Shown: positions 1 through 7,299 of the stretch, in pieces
How the letters are laid out: each line of letters begins with the position of its first letter
Position numbering within the stretch: the first letter of the stretch is position 1
DNA from: Candidatus Rokuibacteriota bacterium
Lineage (GTDB): Bacteria > Methylomirabilota > Methylomirabilia > Rokubacteriales > CSP1-6
DNA: 52,798 nucleotides
Direction: 5' to 3'
Assembly: GCA_016200085.1 (NCBI GenBank)
Contig: JACQFL010000025.1
Span: 1 to 52,798 of the forward strand
The notes under the pieces: generated by a model
What the model was told of the DNA's origin: nothing
Database searches by the model: none
Seen by the model: the letters and a program-made list of their open reading frames with translations, nothing else
Translations under genes and position numbers: made by a program

Positions 1-589
1 GGTGGAAGGTCACCTTGTTGTTCTGGTGGGGGACCTCGAAGTTGGTCCCGATGAGGGTGACCGCGGCGGCGCGATCGACGACCCGCGGGCTGAAGTCGGT
101 GACGGTGGGCACGCCGCTGTTCGCGGTGACGGTGAAGGCCTCGCGGCTGCTCGCGGTGCTCGCGCCGACCCCGACGCTGATGGGCCCGGTCGTCGCCCCC
201 GCCGGGACCTTGACGACGAGCTGCAGCGCCGTGGCCGCGCTGACCGTGGCGGCCACGCCGTTGAACTTGACGACGTTCAGCGCGGCGGTGGGGCTGAAGC
301 CAGTGCCGGAGATCGTCACGGTGGTGGTGGCCGGGCCGCTGTTGGGGGTGAACTCGATGAGGGCCAGCTGGGTGGTCGGCCAGCGGGCGATATCGAGCAG
401 GTTGCCCACGGCATCGTAGTAGTAGCGCACGGTGTCGCCGGACGGGTCGGACACGCTGACGAGCCTCCCGCCGGCGTCGTACGTGTAGGAAATCGTCGCC
501 GCGCCGACCGGTCCCGCGAGCAGACAGACCAGCGCCAGCAGCGTGAGAACGGTGACGCCGAGCCCGCTGAACCGGCCCTGTCGGAGCAT
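1..589 (-). CDS. Exported YD-repeat / IPT-TIG domain protein, partial (3' end outside window)
   Basis: The gene reads leftwards from an ATG at 589 and leaves the window without a stop. The product begins with a basic stretch and a hydrophobic core ending in AGPVGAA, a typical Sec signal peptide. Immediately after it come one or two YD (RHS-type) repeats, seen as ISYTYDAGGRLVSVSD and VRYYYDAVGNLLDIA. From about residue 75 an IPT/TIG immunoglobulin-like domain follows (FTPNSGPATTTVTISG, then GFSPTAALNVVKFNG), and a second starts near the cut (VTDFSPRVVDRAAAVTLIG). RHS and IPT domains occur in large surface or secreted adhesins and toxins. Having only one or two YD repeats before the IPT domains is unusual for an RHS toxin, so a cell-surface binding protein is more likely. 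The domain calls are firm; the role is unknown because most of the protein is missing. Confidence 0.75.
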   Translation of the reverse strand, partial: MLRQGRFSGLGVTVLTLLALVCLLAGPVGAATISYTYDAGGRLVSVSDPSGDTVRYYYDAVGNLLDIARWPTTQLALIEFTPNSGPATTTVTISGTGFSPTAALNVVKFNGVAATVSAATALQLVVKVPAGATTGPISVGVGASTASSREAFTVTANSGVPTVTDFSPRVVDRAAAVTLIGTNFEVPHQNNKVTFH

Positions 590-864
590 GCGAGGGGCGC
601 ATCTTAGGCGCGATCCGTGCCCGATCCAATCCCAGAATTCGCGCGCGTTCCGACTCATCCGGAGGCCGTTATCTGGTACACGACGCGTGCCAAAACCGAT
701 ACTCTTTGCTGGCACACCTTTAGCGGAGCCTGAAGGCCCCGACTGCCACGCCCGCCGTGCACTGTGCCCTGGCCTCAGGGCAACTCGTGACGATGCGCAC
801 AACCTCAGGGAGCTGGTCGCCGAAGGTGCAACCGCACCGAATCAGTGCATCACGGGTCGTCCGA

Positions 865-2928
865 TCACACGCGCTCCACGAGGAACGAGCCGTGGCCATC
901 GACCTCGACGCGCCAGGCCGGCGGCACGACCACCGCGGTCATCGGCAGCTCGACGATGGCGGGCCCGTCGAGGCGGGCCCCCGCCCCGAGCGCGAGGCCG
1001 TCGAAGAGCGCGACCGCGGCGAACGCGCGATCGGTGGCGACCCACGCCGGGCGTGTCCCGCGTCGCGCCGCCGCGGCGCGGCCCGGCGCGAGCTCGGGCA
1101 GCGGCGGCCTCTCCGTGCGTCCGATCGCGACGGCGCGCACGTTCACCAGCTCGAGGGCGGCCTCGGGTACCGCGTAGCCGTAGAGCGCGTCGTGGGCCTC
1201 GTGGAAGCGCTTGGCCACCGCGGCGAGGTCGCCGCCGGCGGCCTCGTCGGCGGCCCACGGCACGGCGATCTCGTGGTGCTGGCCGACGTAGCGCACGTCG
1301 CAGGACAGCGCGACGGCCATCGCCTCTTTGGCGACACCCTCGCCGGCCAGGAGCGCGCGCGCCTCGTCGAGCAGCGCGTCCCGCACCCCGGCCAGCCGCC
1401 CCGGCTCGAGCGCGTCGAGGGAGGCCACGCAGCTGCGCACGCCGTCGTGGCGGAGATCGGAGAAGAGCATCCCGGCCGCGCAGAGGATCGATGAGTCGCG
1501 CGGCACGAGCAGGCGCGTCAGGCCGAGCTCGGCGGCGATGCCGGCCGCGTGCACGCCTCCCGCGCCGCCGGCGACCACCAGCGGCAGCCCACGAGGGTCC
1601 TCACCGCGCTCGATGGTGACGTGGCGGATGCCGGCCGCCATGCTGGCGTCGATGACCGCGACCATGCCCGCCGCCGCGTCCTCCACCGACAGGCCCAGGG
1701 GCGCGGCCATCGCGGTCCGGATCGCGCGCACCGCCGCCTCGCGGTCGAGGCGCAGGCGGCCGTCCAGGAAGCGATCGGGATCCAGGTAGCCGAGCACGAG
1801 GTCCGCGTCGGTGCAGGTCGGCGCAGCCCCACCGCGCCCGTAGCAGGCCGGACCCGGCTCGGCCCCCGCGCTCCGCGGGCCCATCCGGAGCAGCCCGCCC
1901 TCGTCGATCCAGCCGAGGCTGCCGCCGCCGGCGCCGATGGTGTGGATGGCGAGCACGGGCAGCCCGAACGGATAGCGGGCGATCCGGCCTTCCGTGGTCA
2001 TCGCGGGAGCGCCGTCGCGGACGAGCGCGACGTCGAACGACGTGCCCCCCATGTCCATCGTGATGAAGTCGCGCCACCCGTGCGGCCCGGCCCAGGCCAG
2101 CGCCGCGGGCGGCGCGGCCGCCGGCCCCGACAGGAGGGTGCTCGCCGCGCTGGTCCGCGCGGTGGCGGGCGAGGCGACGCCGCCGTTCGACTGCATCACC
2201 AGCAGCGCGCCGCCGAAGCCGCTCCCGGCCAGGCGCTGCACCAGCCGGTCGAGATACCCGCGGAGCACGGGGCCGACGGCGGCGTTGAGGACGGTCGTGC
2301 TCACGCGCTCGGTGAAGCGGATCTGGGGCAGCAGCGCCGAGGAGCGCGAGAGGTACGCGGCGGGCAGCGTCGAGGCCGCCATGCGCTCGGCCTCGATCTC
2401 GTGCGCGGGGTTGGCCCAGGAGTGCAAGAAGCAGATCGCGACCGCCTCGACCCCGGCGGCGGCGAACGTCCGGAGCGCCGCGGCCACGTCGGCGGCGACG
2501 AGCGGCGCGACCTCGGCGCCCGCGGCGTCCACCCGCTCGCTGACGGGGAGCCGGAGCCAGCGCGGCACCAGCGGGGCCGGCGCGGCGTAGCGGTTGTCGT
2601 ACTGGACCTCGCGGATGCCCCGCCGCATGGCCAGCGCGTCGCGGAAGCCGCGCGTGGTGAGCAGCCCGACGCGCGCCACCTCGCCCGTGAGCACCGCGTT
2701 GGTGGTGATGGTCGTGCCGTGCACGACGAGGCTCACGCGCGCCAGGAAGTCGGACAGCGCGAGGCTCTCGGTGGCCGCCATCTCGTCGAGGCCGGCGAAG
2801 AAGCCCTCGGTCGGGTCCGCCGGCGTGCTCGAGACCTTGAACGCACGCGGCGCACCGCCCTCGGGCTGGAGCAGGAAATCGGTGAACGTGCCGCCGACGT
2901 CGGCGCCGATGCGGTAGCGCGCGCTCAG
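865..2928 (-). CDS. Hydantoinase/oxoprolinase subunit A (HyuA family), apparent CTG start
   Basis: This is a 687-residue member of the ATP-dependent hydantoinase/5-oxoprolinase A family, which phosphorylates and opens cyclic amides. The N-terminus carries the phosphate-binding motif DVGGTFTDF, then VVHGTTITTNAVL. The central ATPase motifs are MDMGGTSFDVAL and the glycine loop GAGGGSLGWID, followed by GPACYGRGG. Full family length is about 690 residues, so the protein is complete. No ATG, GTG or TTG lies in frame before DVGGTFTDF. The best start is the CTG at 2928, with GGAG eight bases upstream, overlapping the TGA of a 13-codon mini-ORF. It is the last gene of the operon, and no HyuB partner lies beside it, whereas a complete HyuB-HyuA pair is at 17107-20912. 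Family assignment is secure; the substrate is unknown. Confidence 0.88.
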   Translation of the reverse strand: MSARYRIGADVGGTFTDFLLQPEGGAPRAFKVSSTPADPTEGFFAGLDEMAATESLALSDFLARVSLVVHGTTITTNAVLTGEVARVGLLTTRGFRDALAMRRGIREVQYDNRYAAPAPLVPRWLRLPVSERVDAAGAEVAPLVAADVAAALRTFAAAGVEAVAICFLHSWANPAHEIEAERMAASTLPAAYLSRSSALLPQIRFTERVSTTVLNAAVGPVLRGYLDRLVQRLAGSGFGGALLVMQSNGGVASPATARTSAASTLLSGPAAAPPAALAWAGPHGWRDFITMDMGGTSFDVALVRDGAPAMTTEGRIARYPFGLPVLAIHTIGAGGGSLGWIDEGGLLRMGPRSAGAEPGPACYGRGGAAPTCTDADLVLGYLDPDRFLDGRLRLDREAAVRAIRTAMAAPLGLSVEDAAAGMVAVIDASMAAGIRHVTIERGEDPRGLPLVVAGGAGGVHAAGIAAELGLTRLLVPRDSSILCAAGMLFSDLRHDGVRSCVASLDALEPGRLAGVRDALLDEARALLAGEGVAKEAMAVALSCDVRYVGQHHEIAVPWAADEAAGGDLAAVAKRFHEAHDALYGYAVPEAALELVNVRAVAIGRTERPPLPELAPGRAAAARRGTRPAWVATDRAFAAVALFDGLALGAGARLDGPAIVELPMTAVVVPPAWRVEVDGHGSFLVERV

Positions 2929-2966
2929 GACACGGTCTCCTGCGCCGCCTCGCCCCGGACTCTCAT
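2925..2966 (-). other. 13-codon mini-ORF bridging the VOC gene and hyuA by overlapping stop/starts
   Basis: An ATG at 2966 overlaps the TGA of the VOC gene as ATGA. It opens a 13-codon frame (MRVRGEAAQETVS) whose own TGA at 2925-2927 overlaps the CTG proposed as the hyuA start, as CTGA. The frame contains the GGAG that would serve as ribosome-binding site for hyuA. This is seen directly. That it is translated as a coupling device is inferred. The alternative is a one-base assembly or real frameshift joining the mini-ORF to hyuA, which would give hyuA an unusual 13-residue N-terminal extension. Confidence 0.35.
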
Positions 2967-3022
2967 CTTTCGCTCGCCTCGGACGGCGGGGCCTCAGCCC
3001 CGCGACCTTCTGCGACTCGCAC
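2963..3022. repeat. Interspersed hairpin repeat, copy 1 (supplies the 3' end of the VOC gene)
   Basis: About 60 bases here match 42057-42116 with only a handful of differences. The shared parts include TCTTTCGCTCGCCTCGGACGG and CAGCCCCGCGAC. On the minus strand the core folds as the stem GCGGGGC / GCCCCGC around TGAG. In this copy the repeat is translated as the last residues of the VOC protein (EGRGAEAPPSEASER). Confidence 0.7.
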
Positions 3023-3460
3023 TTGGCAGAGCTCGGTGATGAGGCCGGTCTCCGGCTCCGGATCGAGGAAGGCGATGCGCCCGTGCGCACCCTCGACGGG
3101 AAAGCCCGGCACGACCGAGAATCCACGCCCCCGGACCTCGGCCAGCGCGGCGTCGAGATCGTCGACGCGGAAGCAGAGGTGGTGCACGCCCTCGCGGCGG
3201 GCCAGGGTCGGTCCGAAGCGCTCGACGATCGGCCCCGTGTACTCGACGAGCTCGAGGCTCGTGCCGCCCACCTCGAAGAACGCCACGCGCACGCCGACCG
3301 CGCTCTCCCAGAACCGCGAGGGCGGACGGCCGACGAGCCGCTCGAAGGCGGCGCACGCGGCATCCAGGCGCTCGACCACGATGCCGACGTGCAGCAGCTC
3401 GCCGAGCAGATCGCTCACGCCGTCGCGCCGGAGGCGTGGCCCCGTCCCGTGCTCCGTCAT
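2963..3460 (-). CDS. VOC (glyoxalase/methylmalonyl-CoA epimerase-like) protein
   Basis: A 165-residue vicinal-oxygen-chelate protein. Its order of elements matches methylmalonyl-CoA epimerases: LLHVGIVVERLDAACAAFE at the N-terminus (first metal His), VRVAFFEVGGTSLELVEYTG (metal Glu), then GVHHLCFRVDDLDAAL (second metal His) and GRIAFLDPEPETGLITELCQ (second Glu). Epimerases interconvert (S)- and (R)-methylmalonyl-CoA, which would fit the acyl-CoA mutase encoded in the same operon. The ATG at 3460 overlaps the V4R gene stop as ATGA. The last ~16 residues are encoded by a repeat also found at 42 kb and are probably not part of the fold. Another VOC activity such as a dioxygenase or isomerase cannot be excluded. 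Confidence 0.8.
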   Translation of the reverse strand: MTEHGTGPRLRRDGVSDLLGELLHVGIVVERLDAACAAFERLVGRPPSRFWESAVGVRVAFFEVGGTSLELVEYTGPIVERFGPTLARREGVHHLCFRVDDLDAALAEVRGRGFSVVPGFPVEGAHGRIAFLDPEPETGLITELCQVRVAEGRGAEAPPSEASER

Positions 3461-3939
3461 CTGACCCGGGCCTCGAACCGGCAGACGTCCGCCCCCGCGG
3501 CCGCGCACGAGCGCTCGACCACCCGCGTGGGGCGACCGAGCACACCGTCGGCGAGCTGCTCGAGCACGCCCGGCGTGAGGTGGCACACCGGCCCGGCGGC
3601 GGGGCCGTGGGCCTCCGCGAACGGCGAGTGGCGCACGGTGACCACGAGGACGTCGGGCTCGAGGCGCTCGAGCGCGAAGTCGCCCCAGCCGATCACCCGC
3701 CCCATGGCGAGCAGGCCCTCGACCACCTCGCGGCCGCGGCCGCCGAGGGTGCGGATCGCCGCGCCCCCGCCCGCGCGGCCACCCGCGACCAGGCACTCCG
3801 CCGCGCCGGCGCCGAACGTCTCGGCCAGCGCGCGCTGCACCGCCACCAGTGTCTCGGGTCGGACGAGCAGGTACCGCGAGCCCCGGAAGAAAACGCGCCC
3901 CTTGTCGTCGGTCGTCAACGAATCGTGAAGCGCGCTCAT
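3457..3939 (-). CDS. V4R-domain (4-vinyl reductase type) small-molecule-binding protein
   Basis: A 160-residue protein with the V4R fold, a ligand-binding domain of about 60 residues seen in bacteriochlorophyll 4-vinyl reductases and in aromatic-responsive regulators. The C-terminus shows the family's paired cysteines in ERSCAAAGADVCRFEARV, and the preceding CHLTPGVLEQLADGVLG is typical. The N-terminus (GRVFFRGSRYLLVRPETLVAVQRAL) resembles other stand-alone V4R proteins. There is no DNA-binding domain, so it is not a regulator on its own. Start at the ATG 3939, overlapping the upstream LLM gene as ATGA; its stop overlaps the VOC ATG the same way. It may bind an intermediate or metal for the pathway, but its function is unknown. 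Confidence 0.72.
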   Translation of the reverse strand: MSALHDSLTTDDKGRVFFRGSRYLLVRPETLVAVQRALAETFGAGAAECLVAGGRAGGGAAIRTLGGRGREVVEGLLAMGRVIGWGDFALERLEPDVLVVTVRHSPFAEAHGPAAGPVCHLTPGVLEQLADGVLGRPTRVVERSCAAAGADVCRFEARVR

Positions 3940-5003
3940 CTCGGCAGTCCGAGCGCCGGCTTCGCCGGCGCAATCGGTTCCGAGGAAGGGCCTGGCCCCC
4001 CTCCGAGTGCAGGCAGCACCTGATCCACGAGCGCGCGCGCCATGGCGCGCGGGTTGTGCGAGAGCGTGAAGACGTTGATGTGGCGGACGCCCGAGGCGAT
4101 CAGCTCCTTGAGCCGTTGCACCCACACCCCGGCGTCGCCCGCGATCGTGAAGGCGTCGATCATCGCGTCGGTGACGTGCGCGAACGCCCGCGGCGCGGCG
4201 TCGAAGTGGCCGCCCGCGTAGGCGTCGCGGATCGCCGCCGTCGCCGAGGCGGGCACGCCGGCGAGCGCCGCGTAGCCCGGCGCGGTCTGCGGAAACCACG
4301 CGGCCATGGGCCGGCACTCCGCGCGCGCGAGCGTCAGGTCGTCGCGGAGCGAGCCCGCGACCGTGCAGCCGACGTCGAGTCCGGCCAGCGAGCGGCCCGC
4401 GGCCGCCGCGCCGGCGCGGATCCGGCCGAGCGCGTGCTCGACGCCGGGCACGGAGGCGCCGGCGAAGAAGAGCACGCCGTCGGCCACCTCGCCGCCGAGC
4501 GCGAGCATGCGATCGCCCGACGCCGACACGTAGATGGGCAGCGGCGGCGCGGGCAGCGGGAAGGCCAGGCGCGCGCCCGCCAGCGCGATCGGGCCATTGG
4601 CATCGACGGTCTCGCCGCGGGCGAGCGCGCGCGTCACCCGGATCATCTCGCGCACGGTGGCCACGGCCGCCGGCCGGTAGCCGAGCTCGCCGACGGGGCG
4701 GTCGCCGGCGCCGAGGGCGAGGGCGGCGCGGCCGCCCGTGAGCTCGTGGAGCGTGGCCAGCGCGTTGACGGTGATCGCGGGATGCCGCGTGAAGGGGTGG
4801 GTGCAGTTCGGCCCCAGACGCAGGCGCGACGATTCCCGGGCCGCGAGCGCGAGGGTGACGTGGACGTCGCGGGCGTGGAGCGAGGAGTCGCAGACCCAGA
4901 GGTCGTCGAAGCCGCCGGCCTCGAGGTCACGCACGAGACCCCGGAAGTCCGCGGGCGGCAGCGTCGCCATCGTGGTGAAGCCGAAGCGGACGCGCGCGGT
5001 CAT
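3936..5003 (-). CDS. LLM-class (F420/FMN-dependent) oxidoreductase
   Basis: A 355-residue luciferase-like monooxygenase-fold protein of the MER (methylenetetrahydromethanopterin reductase) type. Seen: VRFGFTTMATLPPADFRGLVRD at the start, FDDLWVCDSSLHARD, LRLGPNCTHPFTRHPAITVNA, the cofactor loop ALGAGDRPVGELGYRP, and SASGDRMLALGGEVADGVLF. Such proteins transfer hydride between F420H2 or FMNH2 and a substrate. The ATG at 5003 overlaps the previous gene's stop (ATGA). The last ~17 residues (SSEPIAPAKPALGLPR) are encoded by two GC-rich palindromes that recur elsewhere in the window, so the tail looks repeat-derived. Cofactor and substrate are not determinable from sequence. Confidence 0.85.
   Translation of the reverse strand: MTARVRFGFTTMATLPPADFRGLVRDLEAGGFDDLWVCDSSLHARDVHVTLALAARESSRLRLGPNCTHPFTRHPAITVNALATLHELTGGRAALALGAGDRPVGELGYRPAAVATVREMIRVTRALARGETVDANGPIALAGARLAFPLPAPPLPIYVSASGDRMLALGGEVADGVLFFAGASVPGVEHALGRIRAGAAAAGRSLAGLDVGCTVAGSLRDDLTLARAECRPMAAWFPQTAPGYAALAGVPASATAAIRDAYAGGHFDAAPRAFAHVTDAMIDAFTIAGDAGVWVQRLKELIASGVRHINVFTLSHNPRAMARALVDQVLPALGGGPGPSSEPIAPAKPALGLPR
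3951..4003. repeat. Double-hairpin repeat at the 3' end of the LLM gene
   Basis: Two adjacent inverted repeats: GCGCCGGC / GCCGGCGC around TTC at 3952-3970, and a G-rich stem (CGGAGGGGGGCC read on the minus strand) pairing with GGCCCTTCCTCGG at 3978-4003. The first hairpin with its flanks (GAG before, CAATC after) recurs at 28333-28357 with one mismatch. A similar pair of hairpins in the same order follows the glycosyltransferase gene at 22774-22839. Both hairpins here lie within the LLM coding region. Confidence 0.6.
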
Positions 5004-6109
5004 CGCACGAGTCGCTCCCACAGCGGCGAGGTCCAGCCCTCGTGCATGAACGTCCGGATCTCGCGCAGGGCGAGGTCGCCGAGGCCGAGGGCCTCGAGCG
5101 CGCGCCCGCTCCCCACGAGCCGGCGGCCGAGGAGCGCGGCGAACACCTGGAGCAGCCCGCTGCTGGCGGGCGTGTCGGCCCCGACGGTCCGGCCGGCGGA
5201 CTCGAGCAACGCGAGCCCCAGCACGACGTCCTCGGCCACGTAGCGGTGCTCGAAGCCGAGGACCTCGTCCCACAGGCCGCTGGCCTGGAGCTTCGCTCGC
5301 GCCCCCGCGCCATACAGCCCCGCCGCCGCGCGGGCAGGATCGTAGTACGTCGCCTGCTCGTAGTGCGGCGCGGGATAGCCCCAGCCCGCGCGCGCGGCCA
5401 GGCGCTCCGCGTCCACGGTCTCGATGAGGCGCCGCACGCTCGGGGTCGTGCCCGCGGTGTGGATGTCGAAGCGCCCGGCGTCGATGGCGCCGAGGTTGAG
5501 CAGGACCAGCGGCGGGTGGAGCACGGGGCCCGCGTTGGTCAGCGCCGCGTCGAGCGCGTCGAGGCACGGCCGGATCGAAGGGTAGAGCGTCGTGACCGTC
5601 GCCAGCGCCTGCGCCGAGCGAAAGCCCGGAAAGGCGCCGGCCGGCAGGTTGGCCGCGCTCACGGGCGCCTTCACCTCGGCCGGCCCGCTGCGCCGCGCGA
5701 GATACGGCAGCGTGCCCGTCTCCACCAGCGCGAAGGGCAGCGTGCCACCCGCCCGCGCGACGTCGCGCGCCATCGCGTAGGTGCCGAGGGTGCCGGGGGC
5801 GAGGAGCACGACCTGGCGCGCGGTGAGCACGGGGGCGAGCCGCCGGGCGAGGTCGGCCTGGGCCGTCGCGGGCACGGGCGCCACGATCACCTGCGCGCCG
5901 TCGCAGGCCTCGCCCATATCCCCGGTGAGCGTCGCCAGCCGCGCGAGCCCCTGGCGGCCCTCGCCCGTGAACGTGATCCCGCCCGCCCGGCGCACGGCCT
6001 CGAGCGCCTCCGTGCGGCGCGCCCACAGCCGGACGTCGTGACCCCGCAGCGCGAGGTCGCCGGCCGTGGCAAGGGCGCCGTTGCCGGCCCCGAGGACGGC
6101 GACGATCAC
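5000..6109 (-). CDS. NAD/NADP octopine/nopaline (opine) dehydrogenase family protein
   Basis: A 369-residue two-domain dehydrogenase. The N-terminal Rossmann fold begins at residue 1 with IVAVLGAGNGALATAGDLALRGHDVRLWAR, and IVAPVPATAQADLARRLAPVL follows. The C-terminal opine dehydrogenase domain contains LNLGAIDAGRFDIHTAGTTPSVRRLIE and WGYPAPHYEQATYYDPARA. Opine dehydrogenases reductively join an amino acid to a 2-oxo acid, or reverse the reaction. Relatives also act on nicotianamine-type opines and metallophores, but no metallophore synthase is present here. Start is a GTG at 6109 overlapping the CoA-transferase stop (GTGA). The enzyme could oxidise a secondary amine released by the pathway; that is inference. 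Confidence 0.82.
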   Translation of the reverse strand: MIVAVLGAGNGALATAGDLALRGHDVRLWARRTEALEAVRRAGGITFTGEGRQGLARLATLTGDMGEACDGAQVIVAPVPATAQADLARRLAPVLTARQVVLLAPGTLGTYAMARDVARAGGTLPFALVETGTLPYLARRSGPAEVKAPVSAANLPAGAFPGFRSAQALATVTTLYPSIRPCLDALDAALTNAGPVLHPPLVLLNLGAIDAGRFDIHTAGTTPSVRRLIETVDAERLAARAGWGYPAPHYEQATYYDPARAAAGLYGAGARAKLQASGLWDEVLGFEHRYVAEDVVLGLALLESAGRTVGADTPASSGLLQVFAALLGRRLVGSGRALEALGLGDLALREIRTFMHEGWTSPLWERLVR

Positions 6110-7299
6110 GCGATGGCTCCCGAGGCGCGGAGGGCGGCCAGGCGCTCCACGCCGTAGCCGGCCAGCGCGGCGAGGACGGCGTCGGTGTGCTCGCCCAGGC
6201 GCGGCGGCGGCGCGACCTCGAGGTCCATGGCCCCGTCGACCTTGAGCGGCGTGCCGAGCGTCGGGATCTCACCGAGGCCCGGATGCGGCATCGAGACGAC
6301 CATGCGCCGCAGCTGGACCTGGGGGTCCGCGAGGACCTGGTCGACGGCGAGGATGGGCGCGGCGGGCACGCCCTCGGCGTGCAGCCGCTTGAGCCACTCA
6401 TCCGTCGTGCGCGCCGGGACGACCGCCTCGATCAGCGGCAGCAGCGCGTCGCGGTGCGCCACGCGCGCGCGGTTGTCGGCGAAGCGCGGGTCGTCGCGCC
6501 ACGCCGGACGCTCGAGCGCCCGGCAGAACCCCGCCCAGAATTTCTCGGCGAAGACGGCGACGATCAGGTGACCGTCGCGCGTGGCCAGCGCCTGGTAGGG
6601 CACGACCGAGGTGTGTGCCGAGCCCATGCGCCCGGGCACGCGGCCGTCGGTCCAGAAGTACTGGGCGATGTACGTGAGCAGCGAGACCTGGGCGTCGAGC
6701 AGCGAGAGGTCCACCAGCCCGCCCCGGCCGGTGCGCTCGCGGCGGAAGAGCGCGCCCGCGACGGCGAAGGCGCCGAACATGCCGCCCGCGAGGTCGCCCA
6801 TGGGCAGGCCCATGCGCACGGGCCGGCCGCCGGGCTCGCCCGTCAGGCTCATGGCGCCGCCCATCGCCTGCAGCGCGAGGTCGAACGCGGGCCAGTCGCG
6901 GTAGGGACCGTCCTGCCCGTAGGCCGAGATCGAGCAGATCACGAGGCGCGGGTTGAGCGCGAGCAGCCGCGCGGGATCGCAGCCCAGGCGCTCCATGATG
7001 CCCGGGCGAAAATTCTCCCACACCACGTCGGCGGCGCGCGCCAGGTCGAGAAACGCCGCCTGGCCGTCGGGGCGCGTGAGGTCGATGGCGACGGACTTCT
7101 TGTTGCGGTTGATCGACAGGAAGTACGCGCTCGCGCCGTCGGGCAGGAACGGTGGGCCCATCACGCGCATCGGGTCGCCCCCGTCGGGCTCCTCCACCTT
7201 GATGACCTCGGCGCCCATGTCGGCGAGCAGCATCGATCCGTACGGGCCGGCGAGCATCCGGCTCAGGTCCAGGACCCGCACTCCTGCGAGGAGCTTCAT
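6106..7299 (-). CDS. CaiB/BaiF family III CoA-transferase
   Basis: A 397-residue family III CoA-transferase, which moves CoA from a donor thioester to an acid substrate through an enzyme-anhydride and thioester. The N-terminus MKLLAGVRVLDLSRMLAGPYGSM is diagnostic, as are NRNKKSVAIDL and VVWENFRPGIMERLG. The catalytic aspartate is Asp169 in GLPMGDLAGGMFGA, the same position as in characterised members. The C-terminal part has the usual dimer-interlocking pattern (PLIEAVVPARTTDEWLKRL). Length is normal. The ATG at 7299 overlaps the molybdenum hydroxylase stop. In context it would activate or recycle the acid substrate of the neighbouring acyl-CoA mutase; the actual acid is unknown. Confidence 0.93.
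   Translation of the reverse strand: MKLLAGVRVLDLSRMLAGPYGSMLLADMGAEVIKVEEPDGGDPMRVMGPPFLPDGASAYFLSINRNKKSVAIDLTRPDGQAAFLDLARAADVVWENFRPGIMERLGCDPARLLALNPRLVICSISAYGQDGPYRDWPAFDLALQAMGGAMSLTGEPGGRPVRMGLPMGDLAGGMFGAFAVAGALFRRERTGRGGLVDLSLLDAQVSLLTYIAQYFWTDGRVPGRMGSAHTSVVPYQALATRDGHLIVAVFAEKFWAGFCRALERPAWRDDPRFADNRARVAHRDALLPLIEAVVPARTTDEWLKRLHAEGVPAAPILAVDQVLADPQVQLRRMVVSMPHPGLGEIPTLGTPLKVDGAMDLEVAPPPRLGEHTDAVLAALAGYGVERLAALRASGAIA

Noticed and set aside
710..724. TGGCACACCTTTAGC as a sigma54 promoter
   Set aside because: TTGC is degraded to TAGC, and the only genes on both sides read leftwards, so a rightward promoter here would have no target. I see nothing else definite in 590-864.
1549..3039. 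Long plus-strand open frames opposite hyuA and many similar long frames opposite other genes (for example 7371-9635, 9581-11440, 18846-21593)
   Set aside because: In DNA this GC-rich the strand opposite a real gene stays open by codon bias. The translations are Arg/Gly/His-rich without domains, and the opposite strand encodes clear enzyme families.
865..3363. Reading hyuA as an 832-residue protein extended upstream through the VOC gene
   Set aside because: The extra 145 residues are an out-of-frame reading of the VOC gene, which is itself a well-supported domain in another frame.
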